Shown: positions 11,886 to 24,925, counted from the stretch's first letter. The stretch is DNA of 64,000 nt from Nilaparvata lugens (GCF_014356525.2 NC_052506.1:29952192-30016191); one strand, 5' to 3'. Program-made: numbers and translations. Notes: generated from the letters alone by a model not told the origin.

Positions 11886-12126
11886 AATCATGTGTTACAG
11901 TAGTGATCATTCCTATCTACAATTATCACGACTTATTAGCAGACAAATTCTCAATCTTCACATCAACACTAATAAAATCTAATAATTTGATGATCTAGTT
12001 GGATCAAAACTGATGGAAATGATGGACCCCTCTCATCTTGTTTTACAATGCTACGTAAAAAAATAATAATGGTATGTATTGTATGAGACATGAAATTATT
12101 TGAAGCACTCAAATGTATTGGAAATC

Positions 12127-13729
12127 AATCAATAAGAGACAATGTTCATAATTTGCAACTTTTATTCTCACAAAATATTAAACAGGCTCTTTAGAAAAAA
12201 GAACTAAATCACTATATTATTCTTCCTGTCACAAAACTTTGGACTCTTTGAAATTTTCGAACTCAATGAATTATATAGTTGTAATCTATAATGTTCATTT
12301 CTGTTATTATTCTAGCACAATATATGAATGGTGAGAATTATAATAACAAATAATAGTCATCAATTTCTGTACTGCTCATGAACTTATCATTATTCCAGTC
12401 ATCACTTTATTACAAAACAAATTCATACATCTTGAGAAGACAACGCTTTACCAGAAAAATATAATGAATATCAATCAAATATTGAAGATGAAGTCTAGCC
12501 GAGTCCATGCAATTAATATTCAGTCTTGATCATTGAAATTCTTTAAAGCTCCCATTCATAAACTAGTGTATTTCAGCTTTCTGAGAGTACAATCATGTAG
12601 TTGCTTATTCGCTCATCAAGAATATGACTCATTTGGAGAATCTCTACATAAAATTCCGAGCTGCTTTCTTACAGAGCAGATTTATCACTATGAATTTCAT
12701 GTTGTTGAACCTTTGGTGTTTTGATTTTCATTAGGTCTCATGGAAGATTGACTTGGAATAAACCCAGAGAACTAGATTCTAGAGAAAACTGTCAAAGGAT
12801 TTAGGTATAAATTCTCAACCGCAGGGATAATCAAGTTGATGAGTAAAATATTCTGAAAATGATTTCTCTGTGCTTTAAGGGATTTAACTTGATTTTTTGC
12901 TGTACTAACCAGTATTGATAAATCAAATCGTAGATGTGAAATTGAAATCTAATGAATTGTCTTGTCATGTTTCTCACGGTGATTGAAAATTTCCAGCAAG
13001 TGTTTGTGAGAAATTTACTATACATTTTTAAGAAAACATTAGCCCTCAAAAGTATATTCTCAGAGAGTAGCCGGACACTTTGTGTAGAGTCTTTGTATAG
13101 AATGTATGGTTTTGAATTGGAGAAAAACTTTTAGAAATTTTTACTGTTATTATTCTTTGTGGCTTATTATTAATGTACATCCAAAACGGTAAACTTTATA
13201 AAAAAATCAAAAGATCAAAAATGTCTCAAAATTTCACGTGAAATCCAAAAACATGAATTTGGATATTGCCTTTTAAAAGAAATTTTTCCCGACATTCTGG
13301 AAAATGGAAAATATTTTAAAATTCAAATAGCATGTACAATGTCACAGAAAAGAAAGGAATTTGTACTTTTGTAAAAAGTAAAACAAACGCCTATAAGTTA
13401 CCTAATGTAACACTTCAAGTGAATTACTCTGTACAGTACAATACAAGACAATTCATATAATTTTTGAAATTAAAAAATGTTATTGCTTATAATGTCTTTA
13501 AATCTTAATGATAACAATACAAATGAATTCAATGCTTTAAAAATCATGATACTTCTGGTGATAAAAATAAAATCATTAATTTTTCTTGTGTACACCAAAT
13601 TGGTAGAGAGAATTTATTTGCAGTAGAACCTAGATGATTTTGATTTCTATGATTTGTAATGTAATATGAATTGTCTAAAATAATTCTACTATGAATCTAC
13701 TAAGATACAATAAAGAAAAGTTATATTGA
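12127..13729. other. Core of the foldback element, first part: no gene seen
   Basis: AT-rich sequence. Small frames at 12533-12724 (plus), 12831-13049 (minus) and 12952-13134 (plus) lack domain signatures. No transposase motif was found on either strand. Confidence 0.5.
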
Positions 13730-14865
13730 TGTGCTGGTGCGCGATATTAACAATATTTTTAAAACAATTTTTTCAATCAAACACTGAACTAGATTTACAC
13801 TTTAACTCTGTATAATAATGATTATTGATGGAAACAATACGTTCAATATGACATATCTGTCTATTGAGTTAAAAATGTAAAAAAATACTTATAAGTTGTT
13901 ATAAGTGCGTAAGTAACAATATCTTTGAAATAATCTATTCAATAAAACATACATTAAACTACATTTACATTTCAACTGTACATGATTATCCATGAATCAT
14001 TCAACAATTTCTTCAATAAAACACTGAACTAGATTTACACTTCAACTCTGTATCATAAATTATGATTATTCATAAAAACAATTAGTTCAATAAGACATAC
14101 CTGTCAATTGAGTTAAAAATGTAAAAACTACTTATAAAAACATAAATACTTTCGACTTGTTATAAGCGTGATAGTAACAATATTAATTTTTTTTTAATAC
14201 AACATACATTATACTACATTTACACTTCAACTGTACATTATTATTGATGAATTGTCCAACAATTTCTTCAATAAAATACTGAACTAAATTTACACTTTAA
14301 CTCTGTATAATTATGATTATTTATGAAAACAATAATATGTTCAATAAGACACTTATTTATTCATTTATTGGATAAAGTGAACAATGCAGTAGTTGGAAAA
14401 GAAAAATACAGGCAAAACTTCTTTATTTTAATAATGTTGTCTTAAATTGTCTAAATACTATTTAGGTTATGTCCATTTCAATTTATACACTTATAAATCA
14501 TTAATCTGAATATACAAATCAGAATAAAGCAAACAATTATGAATTAAGATTTTTTATTTTTTAATATATTTTTTATTAATATAATAAAACTATCTATATC
14601 TATCTATATCAATCTATTGAGTTAAAAATGTAAAAACTACTTATAAAAACATAAATACTTTCGACTTGTTATAAGCGTGATAGTAACAATATTCTAAAAA
14701 TAATTTATCTAATAAAACATACATTAAACTACATTTATTTACACTTCAACTGTACATGATTATCCATGAAAACAATATCGTATGTTCAATAAGACATACC
14801 TGTCTATTGAGTTAAAGATGTTAAAAATACTTTTCATAATAATTATAAATACTTAAAAGTTGTTG
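13730..14865. repeat. Imperfect tandem repeat, period about 240-255 bp
   Basis: The landmark actgaact(a)gatttacac occurs near 13782, 14022 and 14277, each followed by actctgtat, then gacataCctgtc-like and gagttaaaaatgtaaaaa phrases. A further unit at about 14620-14865 follows an interruption at about 14350-14610 that begins ttatttattcatttattgg, resembling the reversed 3' tail of a retroposon. Lies in the core of the foldback element. Confidence 0.8.
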
Positions 14866-15309
14866 TAATTTGTAACTATAAAAGTTTATGAAGTTATAAT
14901 GAAATATACTAAGTTTCAGGAAGCATATAATTTTCTGTAATCCGTAATTTTTCTCCACTAAAATCTTTATTCCAGAGTCTGCATAACTTGTTACTCTCCA
15001 TACTTCATAGAAATTATTTGAACTAGTGTACTAATTATCAATGTTTCACTGAATTAATGGGATTGAATTTCCTGCAACATACAGCAATCATAAATCCCAA
15101 TTACCTGATACAATGATCCCTCATCAATAGACCTGGCATCTCAGGAGACCTCATCAATAGTGCTCATCTTCAATTATCAGGGCCTATCATTCTTTGGTTA
15201 GGATGCCTGATTTTGGCCTTATATATTTTTCAATATTGAACCCCGAATGTCAGAAATCAATAGGCTTCTTCCATGAACTACAGTGTGAGGCATATGAATG
15301 GGAACACGT

Positions 15310-16020
15310 CAATAAGTTAGAAACTATTGCAGATATACAGTAACATTTAGGATAAGTTATTGGTCGAATTTACCTTTTGACGTAGGCTACAACTGAATTT
15401 CAACCCCTTCGAAGGGGGTGGCTTAGGGTTTGTAACTCAAATATTTTAAATTCAAACACCCATTGTGTAATAAATCATTTTAAAGGCCGTTTTTAAAACA
15501 AGAAAGACGGTATTGATAAAAAATTTCTATTATAATTGTTTCCAAAATGGCGGCTGATTGATGTTTCAGTTTTTAAAGGAATGATTAGTACAGTAATGCA
15601 ACTTGGATCTATATTTATTTAACGAACAACGAAATACATTGAAGGAACAAGATTACTAAATAAATAACAAGTTTTTTCAATGTATTTATTCATTCAAAAA
15701 GTGTTGTTCCAAGGTTTATAATTGTGACAATTATTCCTTCAAGAGCTAAAACTTCATTGCCGCCATTTTGGATATAAGTATCAATGAAAATGTTTATTGA
15801 TGCCGTCTTTCTTGTTGAGACCTTTAGAATGATGTAGCCTATCACAAAATGGGTGTTTACATTCAAAATATTTGAGTTACAACCCCTAAGCCACCCACTT
15901 AGAAGGGGTTGAAATTAAGCTGTACGTCAAAAGGTAGACCAATAACTTGGTATTTTGGTATTCGACCAATAACTTATGCTGAAAGTTAATTATTATATCA
16001 GCAACAGTTTCCAACTTATT
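15310..16020. mobile_element. Long hairpin element, about 710 bp, two ~330-bp arms
   Basis: The segment with aataagttagaaactattgc, taagttattggtcga, ttttgacgta and gtggcttagggtttgtaactc returns in reverse complement as gagttacaacccctaagccac, tacgtcaaaa, tcgaccaataactta and caacttatt. Arms run roughly 15310-15640 and 15690-16020, with perhaps 80-90% identity by eye. There is no coding sequence. This is a MITE-like foldback nested in the larger element. Confidence 0.85.
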
Positions 16021-16204
16021 GAGGTACTTATTTCCAACTTATACAATATTATGCCTTACTCTGTATAAATATATTATATTATTCTAAATTTCAAAAGTTT
16101 ACCCTACTGTTGGGTCCTCATTAACTATGACATAGTAATCCAAAGAATCTATTCATTTGGTAATTGGACTGATTTAAACTATTTAAAAAAAAATCAAAAT
16201 TGAA

Positions 16205-16380
16205 TTAAGACTTAAGCTGCGTTTACACCAAAGTTATTATCAAAATGTTTATTTTTCCGTACTTATAGATTCTATTAGATTAAACATAACTTAGCATACA
16301 CATGATGTGCATTATGTGTTTGTCAAGTTCCGTTCAATCTAATAGAATCTATGAGGATGGAAAAATAAACATTTTGTTAA
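16205..16380. mobile_element. Short MITE-like inverted repeat
   Basis: The arm near 16239-16285 (tcaaaatgtttatttttcc...gattctattagatt) pairs with 16334-16380 (aatctaatagaatc...ggaaaaataaacattttg). The outer left flank gctgcgtttacacc has no partner on the right because a LINE tail begins directly after the right arm, so the MITE is interrupted or truncated there. Confidence 0.75.
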
Positions 16381-16580
16381 TTGAATTGAATTGAATTGGA
16401 TTACTGCCTTTATTTTCGTAGAGAGCGAAGTTAGGGCGCAGTCCGCCCTCTCTTACACTTAACTCTCTATTACATGATAACAATACAAAAAAATACAAAT
16501 AATATAATAAAGAATAAAAATATTACAAACAATATGAAAAAACAAACAATATCTACTTATTTGGAATAATAACAAATTTT
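16381..16580 (-). pseudogene. LINE 3' end fragment, minus strand, (TTCAA)n tail
   Basis: Read on the minus strand, the sequence runs through a GC-rich stretch (gagggcggactgcgcc) to aaaataaaggcagtaatcc and a terminal ttcaattcaattcaatt tail at 16381-16400. This matches the usual 3' end of the LINE family at 5668-6885 and 26334-27572 in tail type, though its 3' UTR differs. No ORF remains. The 5' boundary is unclear. Confidence 0.65.
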
Positions 16581-16621
16581 AAATAATTGAAAAGAGAAGA
16601 AAATAAATTAACAATAGATTA

Positions 16622-17278
16622 TAGACAATGGATATAATCACTTCTGTATCACAAGATTTGATACAAAACTTTCAAACTCAAATAACTTGATGAGGAGGGG
16701 TACAAAGTTATGTTTTCTCAGATCAGGTGGAAAACGTATTTCTGTAATCAATGAACCGTTTTAATCACGGTTTTCAATTATATTTCCATCATTTTTCCAC
16801 TGTAATGAAAATTAAACTCCACACCTCAAAAACACGATATAAAATGGGTGAAAAATATTTTCCAATTGGAAAGGGAAGAAAAGGTTCCATTTTCGCTATA
16901 AACAATGATAAATACCCAAATATCACTTTCAGTGGCCAAAATAATCGTTTTTTCCCTTCTGTATCATTTTAATTGGTTCAAATGATACGTTACATATTGT
17001 AGAAAGAAGTGATCTCTTCTGTATCACAAGATTTGATACAAAACTTTCAAACTCAAGTAACTTATGATGCAGAAGGGTACAAAATTATTATTTCTATAAT
17101 CAATGAACCGTTTTAATCACGGTTTTGAATGATATTTTCATCATTTTCCACTGTAGGTAATGAAAAATAAAACTTCACACCTCAAAAACACGAAATAAAA
17201 GTGGTACAAAAATATTTTTCAATTGGAAAGGGAAGAAGAGGTTCCATTTTCGCTATAAACAATGATAAATACCCAAAT
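16622..17278. repeat. Inverted 382-bp satellite units, inner right array
   Basis: Reverse-complement versions of the 382-bp unit: cacaagatttgatacaaaac occurs at about 16647 and 17027. The array ends abruptly at acccaaatat (about 17278), where the unique arm segment starts. These extra units have no inverted counterpart at the same place in the left arm. Confidence 0.88.
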
Positions 17279-18610
17279 ATTTCCAATACATTTGAGTGCT
17301 TCAAATAATTTCATGTCTCATACAATACATACCATTATTATTTTTTTACGTAGCATTGTAAAACAAGATGAGAGGGGTCCATCATTTCCATCAGTTTTGA
17401 TCCAACTAGATCATCAAATTATTAGATTTTATTAGTGTTGATGTGAAGATTGAGAATTTGTCTGCTAATAAGTCGTGATAATTGTAGATAGGAATGATCA
17501 CTACTGTAACACATGATTTGATACGAAATACTCAAATATTACTTTCAGTGGCCAAAAGAATAGTTTTTTCCCTTCTGTATCATTTTAATTGGCTCAAATG
17601 ATACGCTACATATTGTAGAAAGGAATGATCACTCCTGTACCACAAGATTTGATACAAAACTTTCAAACTCAAGTAACTTATGATGTAGAAGGGTACAAAA
17701 TTATGTTTTCTCAGATCAGGTGAAAAACGTATTTCTGTAATCAATGAACCGTTTCAATCACGGTTTTCAATAATATTTTCATCATTTTTCCACTGTAATG
17801 GAAATTGAACTTCACACCTCAAAAACACGAAATAAAAGGGGTACAAAAATATTTTCCAATTGGAAAGGGAAGAAAAGGTTCCATTTTTGCTATTGACAAT
17901 GATTGATACCTTAATTCCAGTTCTAGTGGTCTAAGCAACAGTATTTTCTGTTTTGTATCAATCTAATTGGTTTAAATGATACGCTGTAGATTATAGACAA
18001 TGAATATAATCACTTCTGTATCACAAGATTTGATACAAAACTTTCAAACTCAAATAACTTTTGATGAGGAGGGGTACAAAAATTTTTCTTTGTGGTACAA
18101 AAAGGTACAAAAATCCAGCTTCCATTTGGTATGGGCTTCATTGCATTTCGCTCAAGTTGGGGTCCTGCCCCCGACTTTTTAAGCGCTTGTACCCCAAAAT
18201 GGGGGGTGGTACAAAATTTTTTTTTGGTGGTACAAAATGGTACAAAAATCAGAGAACACAATGGTATAATTTTCGTTCATATCTGTGCAGGTCGGGGATA
18301 GGCATAAACCTGTACCCCGACTTTTCAAATGCAATTTTTTCAAAATGGGGAGGGGTACAAAATTTTTTCTTTGTGGTACAAAAAGGTACAAAAATCTAGC
18401 TTCAATTTGGTATGGGTTTCATTGCATTTTGCTAAAGTCGGGGTCCCGCCCCCGACTTTTCAATCGCTTGTACCCCAAAATGGGTGGTGGTACAAAAATT
18501 TTTTTTGGTGGTACAAAATGGTACAAAAATCAGAGAACACGATGGTATAATTTTCACTCAAATCTGAGCAAGTCGGGGAGAGGCATAAACCTGTACCCCG
18601 ACTATTATTT
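17279..18610. repeat. Right arm of the foldback element
   Basis: Reverse complement of the left arm read from 12126 outward: unique segment 17279-17540, about 1.3 units of the 382-bp satellite to about 18058, then about two units of the 280-bp satellite, ending after ccccgact near 18605. The open frames here repeat those of the left arm with only one or two differences, so the arms are very similar. Confidence 0.88.
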
Positions 18611-20555
18611 CACTTTAGACCTATAAATTTCTTTCAAATAGGGATTTTATTTACCCATCAGATTTTGATACGTTACAAACTTTAAGACCAAAATTATTTT
18701 AAAACATTAATTCATCAATAAGGGACCTTTGAACATTTCATATACTAATTCAACTTTTAGTAGTTCAGTAGATTATAGAATATAGATTTAAAAAAAACTG
18801 AAATTCCCAGCTGGATCCTTACAGAGAAAATATGGCTTCACATTTCAATGTAAAGATACAACCGAAAATCCATTACTCAAACCAAATTAATAAAATTTGT
18901 AAACTATCCATCCCCAATAATATATTAAAAATTACGATTAAACAGAAAAGTCCAATTCCGTCCCTTTTACACCCCTCCCTTTCGAAAGTCTATAGTCACT
19001 AGATCCCATTCTGCCACGTCCGGAGTTCCTGGGACGTTTGTTTAATTTGAAAAAAGTTGTTACCTCAAAGCTGTTTCTTCAATTTGAATCTAGGCTCGGT
19101 GATCGAGCTCTACACGTCCAGATGGACAGGAGACAGTATACCCCAAGCTTCTGGGACTGCCATCGATTCAGAGGCATCTCAGCGGCTCAAAGACACCCGT
19201 TCACAAGACATTCATGAACCTGTAAATTGATGGACTCGTACATTGATGGACCCATACTTTGACCGCTGTTAGAATAAGAAAATAAACTAGGATAATACAA
19301 ATTAACTCAACTTCAGTTATATCATAAAGTCAACCTACTTCAGGTTATATAAAACTCAAATCAATACTTATTACTTTAAAACACAAATAGACATCACCTA
19401 CTTCAATATCTTGATTTAATGGAAAAAAATTATTTGTAATCAGGGTCATGCCCTTTATACAAAGAGATGAGTACATAGTATTCCATAATAGGCCTACATA
19501 ATTCACAAGTTGATTGAATTACTTCATAATAAGGTCTTTCGAGTATTGTTGTTAGTTTGTTCAGTCTGTTCTCTTACATGAATTATATATAGAGTGTAAT
19601 TTTAAAAAAATAAATTACATGATAGCCTAGGTGTTTCCTAAATAATCAAGAAAGCTTTTCATTAGAATCAAAAAGACAAATAAAATCTATAACACAAAAT
19701 ACTGTCATTTAAATTTAGGTTAATAGCTTCCTCTTCAAAAATAATTAAAAATCGAAAAATTTCAATTCCTTCTAATAGGTACTCTACATTTCTACATATT
19801 ACATTTAAATGTATCTATCACAATAAATTTAACACTTTGATGGGAGCTTTCATCGATAATAATTTCCTTAATTATATTATAATCTATGACAAACCTTCAG
19901 TTGCGGTTATAGAAGGAAAATTTCCATTGTAAGGTGACAAATTTGATATCCTCTCTTCTCAATTAAAGCAATTACTGAGGCGGGAAAAACCAAATATGCT
20001 ACTGGAACAGATGGTTCCACAGCCAAATACTACCAAGCCTAAAGCTGGCATAAAAGCAAAGATTAACACAAAATACTTATCAGACTACATTATTCAGTTC
20101 TGCTAGCAACAATGGACAGACACAGACGCTGAATGAATGCACTATGCTTTTTTTCTCGTCTTGCCGTGAACAGCTGTAAACGGCCTCACTAGATAGGAAC
20201 CTAACCAACGTTAACTGTGATTGGCAGTTACTATTTTATTGAAAATATTCATCACAATTTCTGCCAATAGAAATGAACGGTACAACTACAATTTGAGATA
20301 CATTTTCCCACCAAGTGACAGCTATTTTCCAAATTCCTAACCAAATAAGGCATGATTGATAATCAATCGGACACAAATTCTTTGCTCTATAAGGTCATGA
20401 ACCAGACTGATGCTCCAGGAAAATCGTTGATTTTCTTAGTACCATAACTTCTACGCACACACTCACAGAGTCGACACAACACAATGCAGAAAAGCGAAAC
20501 AGTAAAATCCATTTTCATAACAGGCTGACTTCTCATGATAATTTGCATAATCCTC
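18611..20555. other. AT-rich stretch; possible transposon-derived patch at 18950-19210
   Basis: No open frame of note. The patch 18950-19210 is more GC-rich than its surroundings (gatcgagctctacacgtcc, catctcagcggctc) and lies downstream of a gypsy pol fragment on the same minus strand, so it may be decayed retrotransposon DNA. No domain is readable. The remainder shows nothing recognised. Confidence 0.4.
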
Positions 20556-20556
20556 A

Positions 20557-21300
20557 TCATTCACAATTGGAACAATGAATATTGTTACAACTCCAGAGCA
20601 TCCTCAGCCGCTGTGGAGTTGGAAACTTGTTCACGGCTCTCACTGTTTCTGGATCGGTCCTGAGTCCCTGCTCTGTCACTATGTGACCCAAGTACCACAA
20701 CTCTCGCTTTAAGAACTGGCACTTCTCCTGGTTGATTACCAAACCAGCCTCTCGTAACCTTCTGAGCACTCTAGCTAAATTTAGCATATGAGCTTCCAGC
20801 GTCTCTCCCAGGACGATGACGTCGTCCAAGTAAGCAAAGGCACAGGGCTCCAACTCCGGCCCAATTACCCGCCTCCAGGATTTTTTCAAACTCCTCCTTT
20901 TCTGAAGTTGCTGCTGCCACCTGTTTCACTAAGGCCGGAGGCAATACCATCCTCCTCTGCCTTAGATCGAGTCTTGCTTGAATCACTTTCAAATGACTTA
21001 ATCCCAAAATCATTTCGGATTCTAACTCATTGATCACTGCCACTCTCCAGTAGACTCATCTACTCCACACCTCGGCAGTCAGCTTCAGCTCCTCCACTAC
21101 TCCTCCCAAGCCTCCTTCGAGGTCCTCTTGCTATTCTGGGACGAAATAGCAAGGTATGAGAGCCCTTGCACCGGGCGTCACTACTGGTCACTGGGTCCCT
21201 AACCTCGGGCACCGGCTATTCCCTGCAGGCAGGATCGCGTCTCGAGGTCGAGAAAGGCCTCCCTGAGCCTTACTCGAGGTCCTCTTACCTTTCCTGGTCC
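20557..21300 (-). pseudogene. Ty3/gypsy protease-RT fragment, broken
   Basis: Minus strand: a stretch before and at the protease end (ELESEMILGLSHLKVIQARL, near 21030-20970) is followed near 20890 by a different frame holding the middle of reverse transcriptase, with the catalytic YLDDVIVLG (near 20830), LRRLREAGLVINQEKCQFL and YLGHIVTEQGLRTDPETV. The RT fingers are missing at the junction near 20885. Upstream (21060-21300) is GC-rich sequence with stops. It ends near 20590, where homology stops. Probably the same broad family as the 3690-4852 fragment but a different part of pol. Confidence 0.9.
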
Positions 21301-21302
21301 TC

Positions 21303-21956
21303 ACGATGATATCTCATCTCCCAATCAACGAAATGACTTGAAATTTAGAACGTAAGGTCCTTACAATATAAATATCCGACACGAACAATTTCGATCGAAT
21401 GCGATTCAAGATGGTGGCTAAAATGGCGAAAATGTTGTCAAAAACAGGGTTTTTCGCGATTTTCTCAAAAACGGCTCCAACGATTTTGATCAAATTCATA
21501 TTTTAAATAGACATTGATAAGCTCTATCAACTGCCACAAGTCCCATATCTGTAAAAATTTCAGGAGCTCCGCCCCATCTATGCAAAGTTTGATTTTAGAT
21601 TCTCAATTATCAGGCTCCACATACAATTTAATTCTAACATTCCAAGTGGAAAACATTGAGCATGAGAATCTCTACAATTTAATGTTCAGTAACATTTTCA
21701 CCTAAAATTGAAAATAAGCTCGAAATTCGAGAAAATGTGATTATCCAATATTGCAAACTGTTGGCAACAGTTGATTCTATTGAATGATTCACTATGAAGA
21801 GATAGCAGACCTCATGTGTTTTCAGCGTTATTGCCCTGTTACCAGCTGGCTGGAATCTTTGAATAGTAGACTTGAGATGCGCGGGAGCACTAGAGTCAGG
21901 TGATCAATTTTCATAACGGTAAGGAAAGTTGTGTGAGTGCACCACACCAGATTTTT
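21303..21956 (+). repeat. R1 dispersed repeat, about 650-bp copy
   Basis: Matches 2571-3095 in reverse over most of its length and ends aaggaaagttgtgtgag...accagattttt. The 5' hairpin end is missing: the copy begins directly at the edge of the gypsy fragment, at a region shared with 32150-32430 (caatcaacgaaatgacttg; aaaacggctccaacgatttt). Confidence 0.85.
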
Positions 21957-23660
21957 AAATTTATAATCGATCACATGTTTGCTCCGCTTGGTGGCAATAT
22001 TGGTTGCATGTTCTAAATATTTATCACAGGTCGAGCGTTCATGGCAGCCGAGTCTGCATGAGCCGATCATCATCACTTCACTTGTATACTTAACTTATTT
22101 CGGACTATGTAACCTTATCTTAATTTGGGAGAGGAATAGCACAAGGCTACCTTATTTTTTCCCTCCCTATCATTTTTGATGATGTACTTATTGTTGTCAC
22201 GTGGTATTTTAGCAGCACAAAATACTTTTGAAATGAACTATTGAGCTTTAATAGAATTATAAAGTAGAAAGAATAGATAGCCTAGTCAAGGTACCACTCA
22301 AGTAAAATCGAATGTTATTCATGATAAAGAGAAATCATGTTATCTATTAAGCAATAAGAGAACCATGCAAAATTGTAATTCAACCATAATGAGAATTCTT
22401 TGGCAGTAATAAAAATTATAAAGCGGCTTATTTATTATTGGCAGATTATAAAAAATAAAAGTTTGCATGTACATTTTGAGGTTAGAGTGCTTTATTTTGA
22501 TTTAATACATCAATCGATCTAGGATCAATAGACAGTTTTTTGAATCGATACCTAACAAACCAGCTGATTGCTCAATCAGCTACTACGAATTGAATTATAG
22601 TTTTTTACTCATAAAATATATATTATATACTAGGGAAGGTTTATGCAAATAGTTAAGGACAACTATTATTGTTACTCGAGTATTTATTGAAATTTGAAAA
22701 AAGTATGAAAACCAAGAGTACACAAAACTCACATAAAAAATTAAATGTATATCATTTTATAGCATCATATATCGAGATTTAATTATTAAAATACTCTCAG
22801 TCTATCACCTAATTCATTTATATAAAAACTTTCTATTTATCTTTGTATAACAAAGTTGGAGACACCCTGAATCTTAAAGAACCAATTACATTGAGTCTTA
22901 CTAAGATTAGAAAGCCAATCAGAAGGAAGCTTATAAATCGTTCAAGGAAGAGATGAAACTTTTCTAGAAATCACTCTCTCTGGCTTGTGATCTCGATCTG
23001 TGAGGAGCACATGAAGATTAGGGTTCTTTCTTCCAATTAATTTTTCAAAAGCATCAAGCCAATCCCTATTTAAATGTGAAGTATATGTAATTAATGTTTG
23101 ATTATTTGTGAACTCAGTGTTGCTAAAGAGTGCTTAATTGTAATTTATTCCCGTGAATATATTTTTGATACTGATAGAAATTTATAAGAAATCTGGACCA
23201 TGCATGAGCCCAGCAGAGACGAAAAGGACCTGCCTAATTAATTATTGGAGATAATTAATTATTCTACAAGAACTACAAGAACATCATTACTGTGAGTGTA
23301 TTAGTTCTAATGAGCTCATTAGCCGGCCTTTATCAGTGAATTGGGGAATTAATTGAAGTGCTATATAAATTTATTCAAGTTTAAGAAATTCACAACGTGT
23401 CAACTACTATCATATAGGTTATAAAAACTCGTTCATGAATTTATTGATATATGTAGGAAGCTTATTTCCATGCATGGCACAAACTCATAAACCCTGAGAT
23501 ATTGAATTGTTATTTTTATTAATTATTATTTATTCATTGATCAAAGTATGTTCTGTTAAGTCTATAAAATGAACAGGTTCCAAGCTGTTAAATTTTGAAC
23601 CTACTTGAAATCCATATTTCAGTATTAAATATAATATATATCTTTTAAAGCTCACAATAT
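21957..23660. other. AT-rich intergenic stretch, nothing recognised
   Basis: Small frames only (for example 21979-22179 plus), none with domain signatures. No hairpin element or tandem array was noticed. Confidence 0.45.
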
Positions 23661-23661
23661 T

Positions 23662-24740
23662 GTGAATGCTAAGCAAGCCTGTGATAATTATTACAATATT
23701 AGAAAATTTATTTATCCAAAGAAATTTATATTTATCAAGAGATATTTTATATATATTATTTTATGGGAATATATGTTGTGTTTTATGTCAGCATACAAAA
23801 TCTTAGAAGTTTTTTATTATTTCCTAATTCATCTCGTGATATACAGTTTGAGCTGTCTTGGTACCAAGCAAAAATCTTCTGCAGCATATCAAATCAGTGA
23901 ATCAATTAACATTGATCTCATTCAGAATATTTACTACTTATCATCCTTTAATGATAGTAATACTATTCCGCCAGAAAAATCATACTGATAATTATATTAA
24001 TAAGGTTACAGTATATCATATAAGGATCCAGAGAACTTCAAGAACTGGCGTTGTAAGTTCCAAGGAATTTCAGAAGGGTAAATTGGTGAATACCTGTATT
24101 CATGACGAGCGTTTTAAAGATCAACTAGAAAAGTCATAGTTGGTCTTCATTATCCTTGATTGAATATATGGTTACTGGTAATCAGTCACCAACTATCTTT
24201 TTGATTTCCTTATTGGTATTCTTCCAGAACTCCACGGAAGCAGTGGTAAGAATTATTAATCACCAATCATTGAACCCTACGGTGATTAATTATATTTGGA
24301 ATATTCATGCATCTTCTACTGAGCTAGAGCTGCGGTCTGAACCCAGCATATTTGCGAGCCGGACGGCCTTAACTTTTTGCAAATTTATTTGCAAAATTAG
24401 GGATTCTAGCAACCGCTCTTATAAATATCAAAAACACCGCACCACATATGAATGGTTGGCAATTTACCACTTTACATTGTATGAATCGATTTATTGATAT
24501 TAATAAAAAATACTGGGAGACCCTTGATCTTCCATAATATCGATTCTCAAGAATCCAAAGCCTGAATGGTATCAGTATAATTGGCCAAGAATGTGTCAAT
24601 ATTATGTGACAAATTGTTCAGATTGCCAAGAAGAAAAAGATAAATGGATAAAAGTCACCAAAATTTAAAAAAAGATTCGCAGTAAATGATTGAGAAGTGC
24701 TAATTTTGCACAATTTCACTCCATATATCGGTACCCTGCA
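23662..24740 (+). pseudogene. Possible decayed retroelement, integrase-zinc-finger-like end
   Basis: Several plus-strand frames here have a more protein-like composition than the surroundings but are AT-rich and broken. Near 24565-24650 one frame reads YQYNWPRMCQYYVTNCSDCQ, resembling the WPxM...YVxxCxxCQ half of a retroelement integrase H2C2 finger; the paired histidines were not placed. This is weak evidence from one motif, and chance similarity is possible. Confidence 0.25.
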
Positions 24741-24778
24741 AGAAGGAGAATCTTATTAGAGGATGAATAAATGATTTG

Positions 24779-24925
24779 GATAATAATAATAATATCGAGT
24801 TACCTAGTGGCTCTGGTCTGGTGTCAGATATATTACCTACCGACTGTTTTCAGGCAGCCAAGACCGACGACTTTACGTGTCCATCTGAAACAGGGATTCG
24901 CCTGTGTGGTCCAAATAATATGACA
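24779..24925 (-). mobile_element. SINE 3' body with (ATT)n tail
   Basis: On the minus strand, a body with aagtcgtcggtcttggctgc and ccagagccactaggtaactcg ends in attattattatt (24781-24796). The cgtcggtc core and trinucleotide tail resemble those of the SINE at 30843-31109, which has a cgtcggtcccgattt core. The tRNA-like head is not visible here. Confidence 0.55.

Larger units (their letters stand above)
9607..18610. mobile_element. Foldback-like element, about 9 kb, with tandem-repeat arms
   Basis: The left part (9607-12126) reappears in reverse complement in the right part (about 17279-18610), including a unique 240-bp segment at 11886-12126 that looks identical to 17540-17279. The arms are made of two tandem satellites, 280-bp units outside and 382-bp units inside. 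Further inverted 382-bp units lie at 16622-17278. Arm lengths differ (about 2.5 kb against 1.3 kb) because unit counts differ. The core of about 4.5 kb has no recognisable transposase. This layout resembles FB/TU/Galileo foldback transposons. Exact ends and target duplications were not resolved. Confidence 0.65.

Noticed and set aside
23662..23988. Hydrophobic 108-codon frame as a membrane protein
   Set aside because: Composition is Ile, Tyr, Phe and Lys as expected from AT-rich DNA, with no signal or family match.
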